Part shown: positions 17,684 to 26,585 of the stretch, in pieces
How the letters are laid out: every line of letters starts with the position of its first letter
Numbering within the stretch: the stretch's first letter is position 1
Source: Shewanella japonica
GTDB taxonomy: Bacteria > Pseudomonadota > Gammaproteobacteria > Enterobacterales > Shewanellaceae
DNA length: 64,000 nt
Assembly: GCF_002075795.1 (NCBI RefSeq)
Contig: NZ_CP020472.1
Span: 1,533,001 to 1,597,000 of the forward strand
Direction: 5' to 3'
Made by a program: the position numbers and the translations under genes
The notes under the pieces: model-generated
The model's input: only the letters and a program-made list of their open reading frames with translations
What the model was told of the DNA's origin: nothing
Databases searched by the model: none

Positions 17684-18182
17684 TTTACTTTGAGTGACTC
17701 TTTAAGCTTGAGTGAAGCTTAAGGTAATAACAATTACCTATTCTTTAGCGGTAATTATTCATTATCTTGATTGTTCAATTTATAGCATTGTTAAAATGTA
17801 CCTGACCTTCCCCTGCAACCTTTTGCAGGGGCTTTTTCGTTATTAATCCGCTTAATCCCCTTATTCAACGACATTTCTAAGAAACTAATTATTTGTTCTG
17901 ATAAAAAAATTGTATATTATAAATATAGAGCCATTTATAGTTTTTTTGGTATACTCCTAAAATTATAAAACTGAATTGCTAACCTATTAACTTATTGTTT
18001 TAGTTTTGGTTGGTTATTCAAGATAACGGATTATCTGTATTTAATTTCTTTTTTGGTGTTCTGTGTATTATTTTTACACTGCATTCCTGACTGATTTTTG
18101 CTCAGTTTTGTTTCGGGCAAGTTACAGTTATTTGCATACCAAAAACTATTTTTAATGTCGTAAACAGCGTAAGGCGACTCCA
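17684..18182. other. Intergenic region upstream of the LysR gene
   Basis: The terminator at 17809-17838 is followed by about 340 bases of AT-rich sequence forming an unusually long upstream region for the LysR gene. Possible -10-like elements (TATAAATAT near 17920) are present, but I cannot assign a promoter. No gene is seen. Confidence 0.5.
17809..17838 (+). terminator. Terminator of the YggN-like gene
   Basis: Stem CCCCTGCAA / TTGCAGGGG with a CCTT loop, followed by CTTTTTCG. Confidence 0.9.
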
Positions 18183-19124
18183 ATGTTAGAACTGTTAGAA
18201 CCTATTGCTATTTTTACTCATGTTGCCCGTGCTGGTAGTTTCAGCGCTGCAGCGAGAAGACTGAGTATATCTAAATCCAAAGTAAGTACTCAGGTTGCTG
18301 ATCTTGAACATAAACTTGGGGTTCAACTTATTCAACGTACTACACGTAGTTTGAGTCTTACTGAGGCCGGGAACTTACTTTATATCCAAGGTGAAGAGCT
18401 GCTAAGAGATGCAGAGCAAGCCGTGGCGAGTGTGCACAATCTTAATGATGCTACTCGTGGTGTATTGAAAGTAGGTATTTCGCAGTCGTTCGGTACTATG
18501 CATATTATCCCTGCATTACCTGAGTTTATGGCTAAACACCCTGAGTTAGAGCTACAGGTTAGCTTATTGGATCATAAGGTTGACGTGGTCAGCGAAGGGT
18601 TAGATTTACTATTAACTATGTCTGAGCAATTACCTTTGGGCATGGTGGCACGTCCTTTAATGAAGTGTCAGTTCCTTTTAGCTGCATCACCTGAGTATAT
18701 TGCTCAACATGGCACAATTTCTCGCCCAGAACAGTTAGTTGATCATAACTGTCTTGTATATCAAGGTGAGTGGCATGAACACAGTATGTGGCAGTTCAAG
18801 AAAGCTGAAGATTACTGTGAGATCGGTGTTTCTGGTAACTTCCGTGTTGATAATGCACCTGCACTTAAATCCGCCGCTGTCAGCGGCTTAGGCATTGCGT
18901 ATCTTGCAAGTTACCTCATGGAAGATGAAATTGAGCAAGGGACTTTAGTTCCTTTACTACCTGATTGGCAGTTAACCAATAACTTACCACTTCAAGCGGT
19001 TTACCCTCGTCGTAAACATCTTGCACCAAAAGTCAGCGCATTCATTGACTTTATTAAGGGGCACATTGGTAGCACGCCATACTGGGATGCTAAATTTGAT
19101 CACTTATACAAATTACGTAAATAA
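18183..19124 (+). CDS. LysR-family transcriptional regulator
   Basis: DNA-binding regulator of 313 residues with the standard LysR layout: an N-terminal winged helix-turn-helix (residues 1-60: FTHVARAGSFSAAARRLSISKSKVSTQVADLEHKLG is one continuous family region), a linker helix, and a substrate-binding domain from about 90 (LKVGISQSFGTMHIIPAL through GIAYLASYLM). It resembles the CrgA-like subgroup of LysR proteins. No neighbouring gene is divergent from it, so its target cannot be guessed. Terminator follows at 19188. Confidence 0.93.
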   Translation: MLELLEPIAIFTHVARAGSFSAAARRLSISKSKVSTQVADLEHKLGVQLIQRTTRSLSLTEAGNLLYIQGEELLRDAEQAVASVHNLNDATRGVLKVGISQSFGTMHIIPALPEFMAKHPELELQVSLLDHKVDVVSEGLDLLLTMSEQLPLGMVARPLMKCQFLLAASPEYIAQHGTISRPEQLVDHNCLVYQGEWHEHSMWQFKKAEDYCEIGVSGNFRVDNAPALKSAAVSGLGIAYLASYLMEDEIEQGTLVPLLPDWQLTNNLPLQAVYPRRKHLAPKVSAFIDFIKGHIGSTPYWDAKFDHLYKLRK

Positions 19125-19187
19125 ATACGCATATAAGGGTTAAATTACGTAAGAATATATGGAAACATTGTTCGAAATTTAAAATAA

Positions 19188-19217
19188 AGCCGCTCATTAT
19201 TGTGCGGCTTTTTTATT
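19188..19217 (+). terminator. Terminator of the LysR gene
   Basis: Stem AGCCGC / GCGGCT with a 10-base loop, followed by TTTTTTATTTTT. Confidence 0.85.
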
Positions 19218-19386
19218 TTTCATTAAAAAAACAGGTGGTTAATTGTTTGTGTTTGAAAAATGTACAGTGTGTTTTTTGTTTTGTAGCTAAAACAATTTAA
19301 ACGGTACGACTTGAACTATGTTCTTAAATCAATACAATAGATTTCAGTTGATTCGGAATGGTTTGAGTCACGCATCTTGTTGAGAA

Positions 19387-19482
19387 ATGACCCCTTTTCA
19401 TCAAAATGTGCAAACCAGCAACTTCGCAAGTTTTGAATCACTGCTGGCAACGGTTTTAAAATTAGAACAATGCCGGCTTTGA
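19387..19482 (+). CDS. Possible 31-residue small protein
   Basis: ATG at 19387 opens 31 codons beginning MTPFHQNVQTSN and ending EQCRL, with TGA 26 bases before an orphan rightward terminator. The upstream GTTGAGAA is only a weak ribosome site. I do not recognise the peptide. The terminator suggests that something in this gap is transcribed; whether it is this frame or a noncoding RNA is open. Confidence 0.25.
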   Translation: MTPFHQNVQTSNFASFESLLATVLKLEQCRL

Positions 19483-19507
19483 AACCATCATCCTAGTTTA
19501 TATTGGT

Positions 19508-19540
19508 TTACCCCAGACTTTGTGCTGGGGTTATTTTTAT
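19508..19540 (+). terminator. Orphan rho-independent terminator
   Basis: Stem CCCCAG / CTGGGG with an ACTTTGTG loop, followed by TTATTTTTAT. The LysR transcript already ends at 19217, so this one serves an unannotated transcript. Confidence 0.75.
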
Positions 19541-19708
19541 CTAAAATAACCTAGCTACAGTGTTAGGGTGTTGATTTCAAATAGTCTTACTTTGTTACAT
19601 TAGCTGCTAATGTGAGATTGAGTGACTAGATTCTTCCTATATTCCTAACCCAGAATATAAAGCTATTTTTTTATTCAGCCAACGGCTTGAATGTGAATTA
19701 GATAATAT

Positions 19709-19739
19709 AAAAAAGCCACTGATATCAGTGGCTTTTTTG
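19709..19739 (-). terminator. Terminator of the DUF885 gene (bidirectional)
   Basis: Perfect palindromic stem GCCACTGATATCAGTGGC with A-tract on one side and T-tract on the other, 28 bases beyond the DUF885 stop codon. Confidence 0.9.
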
Positions 19740-19766
19740 TCTTGAAAGAAAGCAGTCAGCGAGTTG

Positions 19767-21614
19767 TTACTTACTGGCATTTACCCAGTCAGTTACTTTC
19801 GCTTCTAATACATCTAGCGGTACAGGGCCATTTTCTAGGATCAGTGTGTGGAATTGGCGAATATCAAATTTATCACCCAATTGCTTTTTAGCATCTTCAC
19901 GTAGCTCTAGAATTTTTATCATACCAACTTTGTATGCCGTTGCTTGTCCTGGCATTACAATATGGCGTTCTACCATTTTGATAGCGTCAGATTCCGCATT
20001 AGGTGTATTGTCCACATAGTATTGAATACCTTGTTCACGCGTCCACTTTTTAGAGTGAATACCCGTATCAACGACTAAACGACAAGCTCGCCATAATTCC
20101 ATTGCTAAGCGACCAAAGTCAGAGTAAGGATCGGCATACAAGCCCATTTCTTTAGGGAAGTACTCAGTATATAAGCCCCAACCTTCGATATATGCAGTAT
20201 AGCCACCGTATTTTCTGAACTTCGGAATGCCTTCTAGTTCTTGAGCAATAGCGATTTGCATATGGTGACCAGGAATACCTTCATGGTAAGCCAATGCTTC
20301 CATTTGATAAGTTGGCATGGCCTTCATATCGTATAAGTTTGCGTAGTAGGTACCAGGGCGAGAGCCATCAGGTGCAGGTGCATCATAAAACGCTTTACCT
20401 GCTGACTTCTCACGGAAGGCTTCGACTTGTTTTACGATTAGTTTAGCTTTTGGTTTGATGTTAAAGACTTCATCAAGGCGTGACTCCATGTTGTCGATAA
20501 GTTCTTTAGCTTCAGTCATGTAGCGAGTTTTACCTTCTGCAGTATCAGGGTAGTAAAACTGATCATCATCACGCATGAAGGCCATAAACTCTTGCAAGTC
20601 ACCGTCAAATTTCACCTTTTTCATAATTGCACGCATTTCGTCATGAATACGAGCGACTTCCGCTAAGCCTAACTTGTGGATAGTTTCTGAGGTCATGTCA
20701 GTGGTAGTCACACGACTTAAGCGCATATTAAAAAAGTCATCACCTTCAGGTAGCTTCCAGACACCATCATGTGTATCAGCTTTTTTCTCAAGCTCATTAA
20801 GATAGGCGATAAGGTTGGTATATGCTGGTTGAACACTGGTCAGTAATGCTTGTTTAGCATCTGCAAGTAGCTCATCTTTTTTCGCTTGTGGTGCATCTAA
20901 TGCAGCAACCTTTTTATTGATATCAGCCCATAGCGTGCTTTTTTCCTCAGTATCGCTAAAAGGAGCACCAGTAATGATATTTTGGCTGTCTGATATGACA
21001 TAAGGGAATACAAACTTAGGTGCGATAATCCCTTTATCAGCACGAAGTTTTAAACCTTCGACGAGTTGCTCACTGGCAAGCTTAACGCCGTTTAAACGAC
21101 TGATGTAGGCTTCTGCATCGCTTACACTGGCAACTTGATGTTGATTGATTAAGAAGGTCGCTATGAAGGTATGGCTACCGTACATTTGATTGACTGGGTA
21201 AGTATGGTGGCGCCATTTATCATCAGCGATATCTTGCTCTAAACCTTGCTTCATTAGCTTGTAGCTTAGTGCAGTTTGTTCATCGAGTTTGCTAACATCT
21301 ATGCTATCTAGCTGTGCTAAGTGCTTTTTGGCACGAGCTAAGTCTTCGTCTTGCGCCTTTTCACTAAAATCACCCCATTTGTCGTAATCTTTTTTAATAC
21401 GCATATAGGTTTGAGAGATAGGGCTAGACATGACATTTTCCATGAAAATGTTTTCAAATAGCTCATTGGCTTTTTCTGATTCAGTGGTCGCTTTTTTAGT
21501 TGATTCAGTTGGGCTCATTACCGTTTGTCCGTGAGTTCCATGAGCGATAACTGAAGTCGATAAAAGGCTTGATAGGGCTACGGCTATAAGTGTCGTTTTT
21601 GTTTTTAGTCGCAT
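19767..21614 (-). CDS. Exported DUF885 metallopeptidase-like protein
   Basis: Protein of 615 residues with a signal peptide (MRLKTKTTLIAVALSSLLSTSVIA) and a DUF885 domain over nearly its full length. The family resembles zinc peptidases; its HExxPGHH motif is present as H444-E-G-I-P-G-H-H in EALAYHEGIPGHHMQIA, followed by YTAYIEGWGLYTEYFPKEMG (Glu as a further ligand candidate) and AMELWRACRLVVDTGIH. The substrate is not known. A stand-alone gene with a strong terminator. The mature N terminus has a Ser/Thr/Glu-rich linker before the folded domain. Confidence 0.9.
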   Translation of the reverse strand: MRLKTKTTLIAVALSSLLSTSVIAHGTHGQTVMSPTESTKKATTESEKANELFENIFMENVMSSPISQTYMRIKKDYDKWGDFSEKAQDEDLARAKKHLAQLDSIDVSKLDEQTALSYKLMKQGLEQDIADDKWRHHTYPVNQMYGSHTFIATFLINQHQVASVSDAEAYISRLNGVKLASEQLVEGLKLRADKGIIAPKFVFPYVISDSQNIITGAPFSDTEEKSTLWADINKKVAALDAPQAKKDELLADAKQALLTSVQPAYTNLIAYLNELEKKADTHDGVWKLPEGDDFFNMRLSRVTTTDMTSETIHKLGLAEVARIHDEMRAIMKKVKFDGDLQEFMAFMRDDDQFYYPDTAEGKTRYMTEAKELIDNMESRLDEVFNIKPKAKLIVKQVEAFREKSAGKAFYDAPAPDGSRPGTYYANLYDMKAMPTYQMEALAYHEGIPGHHMQIAIAQELEGIPKFRKYGGYTAYIEGWGLYTEYFPKEMGLYADPYSDFGRLAMELWRACRLVVDTGIHSKKWTREQGIQYYVDNTPNAESDAIKMVERHIVMPGQATAYKVGMIKILELREDAKKQLGDKFDIRQFHTLILENGPVPLDVLEAKVTDWVNASK

Positions 21615-21795
21615 AAAATGTCCGTTAACTTAGTGAAATAGAGTCAATATTAGTAATATTGATAGTTATCCTAATAGAGCAGGATAAAAAAAGGTAAAGT
21701 GAAATGTTAGCAATTGTGTATTAATTGTTGCTGAATGAGGTCGAGGGAGATTTAGCGTGCTTTCGTCATGATCTATAAAAGTAATAATGGAATAA

Positions 21796-21826
21796 AAAAG
21801 CCACTAATTGTAGTTGTAGTGGCTTT
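21796..21826 (-). terminator. Terminator of the yggS-to-hemW gene run
   Basis: Minus-strand stem AGCCACTA / TAGTGGCT region followed by TTTTTTATT, 54 bases beyond the hemW stop. Confidence 0.8.
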
Positions 21827-21879
21827 AATATGTGCTGCTTTGAGAACAGCTGTATTGTTACAGGAATAGGTAAGTGAAG

Positions 21880-23019
21880 TTAGTCGATAAATTGCGACAA
21901 AAGATCATTCACGAACATATGCCCTTTGGTGGTTAATTGCCAATGCGTACTAGAGTCAGTTAATAAACCACGTTCGATAGACTTTTTCATTCCATCATTA
22001 AGCACTGTATGAGATAACCCTGTTCGCTGTTCAAACTCTGCTTTTGGAATAGGGGTCATTAAACGGAGCCTATTCATTAAGTATTCCAGAGCCCTATCTT
22101 CATGCTCGACAACGCTAGTCTCAAAGGTAAAGTTATCAGTAGCTAAATACCCTTTAGGGTGTTTAATCTTTACGGTGCGGATAATCGTATCTTGTTGGAC
22201 TTGGGTGATTTTACCGTGTGCGCCACAACCGATACCCAGATAATCCCCGAATTGCCAATAGTTAAGATTATGTCTGCACTGAAAACCTGGTTTGGCGTAA
22301 GCTGAAATCTCATATTGCTCGTAACCTAACTGTGCTAATTTCTTTTGCCCTTGCTCATAGATATGCCAAAGGTTTTCGTCATCAGGTAGTTGTGGTGGCT
22401 TCGAGTGAAATAGCGTATTGGGCTCAATAGTTAATTGATACCAAGAAAGATGAGGCGGCATTAAGTTGGCCGCCGTATCAATGTCTGCCATAGCTTCATC
22501 AAAACTTTGATTGGGTAAGCCGTGCATAAGATCTAAATTAAAGCTTTGATAACCTGCATTTGACGCCGTATTTGCAGCAGTAACGGCTTCATTTTCATCA
22601 TGAATTCGGCCAAGCAAGTTGAGTTTATCTTTTGAAAAGCTTTGAACACCTATGGATAAACGAGTCACTCCAGCTGCTTGATAGGCGGCAAAGTCATCAT
22701 GTTCTAAGGTGCCAGGATTCGCTTCCATTGTGATTTCAATATCGTCTTCAAACCCTATTTGAGATTTAGCGGCCTCAAGAATACGTTTGATTTGCGAAGC
22801 CTCAAATAATGATGGCGTGCCACCGCCAATAAAAATGCTATGAAGCTTACGGCCTTGTACGTAATGTAAGTCTAAAGATAAATCGGCTAATAGCGCATCG
22901 ACATATTGCTGCTGCGGTAACTCACCATGTTGCCCATGGGAATTAAAATCACAATAAGGACATTTTTGTACACACCAAGGGATGTGAATATAAAGACTTA
23001 ACGGAGGAAGCGTCAGCAT
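21880..23019 (-). CDS. hemW: Heme chaperone HemW (radical SAM)
   Basis: Protein of 379 residues related to oxygen-independent coproporphyrinogen oxidase but belonging to the HemW branch, which transfers heme to respiratory enzymes. The radical-SAM cluster is C16-x3-C20-x2-C23 in YIHIPWCVQKCPYCDFNSHG, without the extra residues needed for CPO activity. GGGTPSL and EANPGTLE, then a C-terminal HemN-type domain (RLMTPIPKAEFEQRTG) complete the pattern. Its start is five bases below rdgB, so they are cotranscribed. Confidence 0.95.
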   Translation of the reverse strand: MLTLPPLSLYIHIPWCVQKCPYCDFNSHGQHGELPQQQYVDALLADLSLDLHYVQGRKLHSIFIGGGTPSLFEASQIKRILEAAKSQIGFEDDIEITMEANPGTLEHDDFAAYQAAGVTRLSIGVQSFSKDKLNLLGRIHDENEAVTAANTASNAGYQSFNLDLMHGLPNQSFDEAMADIDTAANLMPPHLSWYQLTIEPNTLFHSKPPQLPDDENLWHIYEQGQKKLAQLGYEQYEISAYAKPGFQCRHNLNYWQFGDYLGIGCGAHGKITQVQQDTIIRTVKIKHPKGYLATDNFTFETSVVEHEDRALEYLMNRLRLMTPIPKAEFEQRTGLSHTVLNDGMKKSIERGLLTDSSTHWQLTTKGHMFVNDLLSQFID

Positions 23020-23024
23020 ACTAA

Positions 23025-23621
23025 TTAAATAATTCCTTTCGCTTTTAATGCATCTACTAGCAAATCCAAGGCTAAACCACGATGGCTTAATTGATTTTTT
23101 TGCTCGCTAGTCAGTTCTGCTGCTGAACAGTCAAAACCATGTGGAATAAATACAGGATCGTAGCCATGACCTTGTTCGCCTTGTGGCGCAATACTAATTT
23201 GTCCTTCCCATGCAGCTTGACAAACGATAGGGGTTGGATCTTTTGCATGACGCATATAAACCAGTACACATTGAAAACGTGCATTGCGGTTTGATTGACC
23301 CTCAAGAGCATTGAGTAATTTTAAGTATCTGTCTTTTTCTGTAGCGTTTTCACCGCCATATCTTGCTGAGTATATTCCAGGTGCACCTTGCAATGCATCC
23401 ACCTCAAGACCAGAGTCATCAGCAATGGCTGGCTTGCCAGTCACTTCGGCGGCATGCCTTGCTTTGATAATGGCGTTTTCGATGAAAGTTGTTCCTGTTT
23501 CTGCCACTTCTGGTACGTTAAATTGGTTCTGCGGTAAAACTTGAATGTTGAATTTAGCCAACATTTGATCGAACTCTTTAAGCTTACCTTTGTTGCCACT
23601 GGCTAAGACAATCTGTTGCAT
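23025..23621 (-). CDS. rdgB: XTP/dITP pyrophosphatase RdgB
   Basis: House-cleaning enzyme of 198 residues that hydrolyses XTP and ITP to monophosphates. Signature sites are the start MQQIVLASGNKGKLKEFDQML (nucleotide and phosphate contacts), ADDSGLEVDALQGAPGIYSARY with the catalytic Asp pair, and GHGYDPVFIPHG near the C terminus, all present. It is coupled to hemW and separated by a hairpin from the upstream DUF4426 gene. Confidence 0.97.
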   Translation of the reverse strand: MQQIVLASGNKGKLKEFDQMLAKFNIQVLPQNQFNVPEVAETGTTFIENAIIKARHAAEVTGKPAIADDSGLEVDALQGAPGIYSARYGGENATEKDRYLKLLNALEGQSNRNARFQCVLVYMRHAKDPTPIVCQAAWEGQISIAPQGEQGHGYDPVFIPHGFDCSAAELTSEQKNQLSHRGLALDLLVDALKAKGII

Positions 23622-23736
23622 GAAAAGACCTTGATAAGAAAAATTTTGCTAATGATACCTAAGGGCACAAATGATAGATAGTTTGAATCAAGAGAGTAAC
23701 GCTTTGGGAAAATTATTTATCCATTGACCAAATGAA

Positions 23737-23768
23737 TTAAAGCCAATACTGAAGGGTATTGGCTTTAT
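23737..23768 (-). terminator. Hairpin between the DUF4426 gene and rdgB
   Basis: Strong stem AAAGCCAATAC / GTATTGGCTTT with a six-base loop; the minus-strand T-tract after it is weak (TTTAATT), so it may only attenuate. Confidence 0.55.
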
Positions 23769-23801
23769 GTCATATCAGACTGTTATTGGGGCTCCGCCTA
23801 A

Positions 23802-24236
23802 CTATTCAACAAAGAATTTTTGTTTGAACTTGACTGAAGTATTGAGTTTATTGCCATATTTTATGGCTATGTTGAAATTAATTTCTTGATCGTCGCGGTA
23901 AGGAACTTGCGCAATGTAATAAATGGCTTTGCCTTCTTTTATTTCTTTAAAATCAAGCGTGATTCTTGCATCAAGTAAATTGTTAGCTATCCCTGATATC
24001 TCAACTGCAACAGGTGGGTTGCCTTCTTGGCTGGTATCTAACACTGCAATATTAACAATGCCATTGTAATTGCTTCGTTCAATACCATAGGTTTTGGCAA
24101 TACTAGGTGTGATAAAGGTGCTGCTTAACGCCATGTAGTGAATATCAAAATTTCCGACTTGCTGTTTTTGCTCAGCAAAAGCATGACTTATTACGGTAAG
24201 GCTGAGTAACAAGCTCAATAAAATTGTTCGCAACAT
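23802..24236 (-). CDS. Exported DUF4426 protein
   Basis: Small periplasmic protein (144 residues) of unknown function belonging, as I recognise it, to DUF4426. The ATG at 24236 has GAGGA eight bases upstream and gives a clean signal peptide MLRTILLSLLLSLTVISHAFA; the TTG at 24251 is rejected. The mature part is beta-rich (FDIHYMALSSTFITPSIAKTYGI is one family block; AQVPYRDDQEINFNIAI another). The family recurs between yggU and rdgB in Shewanella-type genomes. Confidence 0.8.
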   Translation of the reverse strand: MLRTILLSLLLSLTVISHAFAEQKQQVGNFDIHYMALSSTFITPSIAKTYGIERSNYNGIVNIAVLDTSQEGNPPVAVEISGIANNLLDARITLDFKEIKEGKAIYYIAQVPYRDDQEINFNIAIKYGNKLNTSVKFKQKFFVE

Positions 24237-24434
24237 AACTAACGTCCTCAATTAACTTATGTGTTTACTGACTGAACAGCTTGCAAGCACATAAGCTTAA
24301 CAATAATCTTTATAATATAAGTATAGAGAATTTTCCCTCCGCCGACCTTATTTTAATCGTTTCTAAATGTAAGATGCTGATTATATAGTGCATGTTGTAG
24401 ATACAAAATGATAAGTACAAAAGCTGAAATGAGC

Positions 24435-24728
24435 TTAACTCAAAAGGGCGGATATTGCCTCTGGTAGCTGTTTTGGTTGGATTATTTTGACTTGTTTGTG
24501 GCGCCCTTGAAGTCCTTTTAGCAGCATTACATCCGATTTACTGACTTTAAAGGATTTAGCGAGATACTTGATTAAATGTTGATTGGCTTTACCGTCAACA
24601 GGTGGCGCAGTAATTGCGATTTTTAACTCATGGCCATGCAAGCCAACGATAGTATCTCTGCTGGATTTAGGTTGAACATAAAGGTTCAGCAGCAAATCAT
24701 CTTGCTGCTGAGTAATGGCCTTATTAAT
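24435..24728 (-). CDS. yggU: YggU (DUF167) protein with a probable AUU start
   Basis: Small cytoplasmic DUF167 protein of unknown function. The core [32 protein letters not shown] and [18 protein letters not shown] is typical. The nearest conventional start, TTG at 24695, would give only 86 residues and cut into the first beta strand. The frame is open further up and reads [16 protein letters not shown], like the usual family N terminus, back to an ATT at 24728 that has AAAGGG seven bases upstream; an in-frame stop lies seven codons before it. I therefore place the start at ATT (97 residues, the normal length). Confidence 0.8.
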   Translation of the reverse strand: MNKAITQQQDDLLLNLYVQPKSSRDTIVGLHGHELKIAITAPPVDGKANQHLIKYLAKSFKVSKSDVMLLKGLQGRHKQVKIIQPKQLPEAISALLS

Positions 24729-24832
24729 GCTATAGCCCTTTAATTATTAACTGATAAGTTGTTACAAATATTGCTTAAGTATTGCTGACTATATTAAGCA
24801 AAGGTGCCAAGTACTTATAAGCATGAGTGCCT

Positions 24833-25381
24833 TTACACTATGTTCCAATATGGAATGTATTGCGCAAATAAGATATTGATAAAGTTCATTGCAATCAGAA
24901 CAATCATGACTGATAAATCAAGACCACCCATTGGAGGCAATATTTTACGTACCGGGCGTAAAAATGGCTCTGTAAGTTGATCCATAACCATCACAATAGG
25001 GTTATGCCCTTGATTGAACCAGCTTAACAATGCACGAATAATCAATACCCAGAAAAGCAGCATTCCAGCTTCTTTTATTACCGATACTGCTGACAATATG
25101 ATGAGTGAAACGGCATCGATTTTAAAATCGACCAATAGACCTAGTGTGACAAATTTGAGCACAACCACTAAAAATGCCAGTGCAATTGAAGCAGTATCAA
25201 TACTACCAATTGAAGGTAAAACGCGGCGCATTGGAGCAATAATAGGTTGTGTCGCTTTAACTACAAACTGGCTAAAGGGATTGTAGAAGTCGGCTCTGGC
25301 GAGTTGTAACCAAAAGCGTAAAATGACCACCATTAAATAGAGGTCAAAGATGGTGGTGACCAGAAATTGCATTGCATTCAT
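24833..25381 (-). CDS. yggT: YggT family membrane protein
   Basis: Inner-membrane protein of 182 residues with two YGGT repeats, each a hydrophobic hairpin: first FDLYLMVVILRFWLQLARAD...PIIAPMRRVLPSIG, second VLIIRALLSWFNQGHNP...PFLRPVRKILPPMG. Family members have been linked to cell-division-site or osmotic-stress functions, without an agreed biochemical role. It lies between proC and yggU, the standard neighbourhood. Confidence 0.93.
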   Translation of the reverse strand: MNAMQFLVTTIFDLYLMVVILRFWLQLARADFYNPFSQFVVKATQPIIAPMRRVLPSIGSIDTASIALAFLVVVLKFVTLGLLVDFKIDAVSLIILSAVSVIKEAGMLLFWVLIIRALLSWFNQGHNPIVMVMDQLTEPFLRPVRKILPPMGGLDLSVMIVLIAMNFINILFAQYIPYWNIV

Positions 25382-25556
25382 TTTGTTGAGCCCTGTTGTT
25401 ACAATTTTTAAATAGCTGATATAACTCGTTTAGCAGTAAATCACGTTAATCAGTCATCAATTAATAAAGCCTATTATCGGATTTCTTACTGAATATTGCC
25501 TTAATACGTTATCAAACGTAATGGAATATCATCAGTTTGGCTGAAACAGCATTAAT

Positions 25557-26375
25557 TTAAAACGTTTTTGCCATTTCTTCTGCGCGTTTTTTGCAGTTTG
25601 TCATAGCTTGGTCAGCTAAACCCCGTAAGTTTCCTTGCTCAAAAGTTTCAACTGCTTGAGCGGTTGTCCCACCTTTTGAGGTGACATTAGTGCGTAACTC
25701 TTCAAGTGATAACTGTGGGTTTTGAACCACCATTTGAGCAGCCCCTAAAGCAGCTTGCTGGGCAAGCTCGCGCGCAGTGACTTCATCTAGACCCGTTTTA
25801 ACGCCGTGCTGAATCATAGATTCAATAAATAAGAAGAAGTAAGCGGGTGAACTACCAGCAAGTGCGATGACCTGATTTAACTCATCTTCTTGTTTTACCC
25901 AAACTGTTTTACCACCGCTTTGCATTAAGGTTTCACATATTTGTTTGTTAGCAGCTGAAATCGATTCATCAGCAAAGAGTCCTGTCATGCCAGCACCAAT
26001 TTGAGTTGGGGTATTTGGCATGGTGCGGACGAGTTTAATGGGTTGTTTAAAGTAATCTTGGTAGCGAGATGCTGGAATACCTGCCGCGATAGTAATCATT
26101 AACTTACTTGATAAATCTAGGTGGCTCATTTGCTCACAAACCATTTGCATTAATTGCGGTTTCACACTGAGCACAATCACATCAGCAGCTTGAGCTGCAA
26201 CAATATTGTCATGAGACACTTGGATGCCAAAATCAGCTTTTAACGCATCGAGCTTTCCCGCACTTGGGTTAGTTGCATGCACAAGCTCTGCAGGATATCC
26301 ATTTGAAATCAGTCCGCTAATAATTGAACGAGGCATATTTCCTGCGCCAATAAAACAGATTTTTGCTTGAGTCAT
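25557..26375 (-). CDS. proC: Pyrroline-5-carboxylate reductase
   Basis: Last step of proline synthesis, NAD(P)H-dependent (272 residues). The Rossmann start ICFIGAGNMPRSIISGLI, the VLSVKPQ strand, IKLVRTMPNTPTQIGAGMTG and the C-terminal dimer signature LAGSSPAYFFLFIESMIQHG-to-LRTNVTSKGGTTAQAVETFEQG are all intact. Second gene of the yggS-proC-yggT run. Confidence 0.97.
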   Translation of the reverse strand: MTQAKICFIGAGNMPRSIISGLISNGYPAELVHATNPSAGKLDALKADFGIQVSHDNIVAAQAADVIVLSVKPQLMQMVCEQMSHLDLSSKLMITIAAGIPASRYQDYFKQPIKLVRTMPNTPTQIGAGMTGLFADESISAANKQICETLMQSGGKTVWVKQEDELNQVIALAGSSPAYFFLFIESMIQHGVKTGLDEVTARELAQQAALGAAQMVVQNPQLSLEELRTNVTSKGGTTAQAVETFEQGNLRGLADQAMTNCKKRAEEMAKTF

Positions 26376-26488
26376 AAATTAAGATCGCTTTTATTGTAGG
26401 GTGAGTCGTGGTTAATGTGTTTACAGATAATGCGTTATTGGTATTCATACGACATTTCTAAATACGGTTAAATAATATATTTGGGTGC

Positions 26489-26513
26489 TAGTGACTTTTT
26501 ACAAGTCACTAGA
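26489..26513. repeat. Perfect inverted repeat between yggS and proC
   Basis: CTAGTGACTT / AAGTCACTAG with a five-base loop, a 10-bp perfect stem. Neither side has a T-tract, so it is not a classical terminator. It could be a transcript-processing hairpin or a protein site. Confidence 0.6.
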
Positions 26514-26585
26514 GGTTAAAAAATATTCATAACTTATACGCATTTAATCGTACTAAAGGAGCCTAGGATAAAACGGCAGCCTTAT

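Larger units (their letters stand above)
19125..19766. other. 642-base region with three terminators
   Basis: Terminators lie at 19188-19217 (LysR), 19508-19540 (orphan, rightward) and 19709-19739 (two-way). The orphan terminator implies a short rightward transcript of up to about 290 nt from between 19218 and 19510, either a small RNA or the small frame at 19387. Confidence 0.55.
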
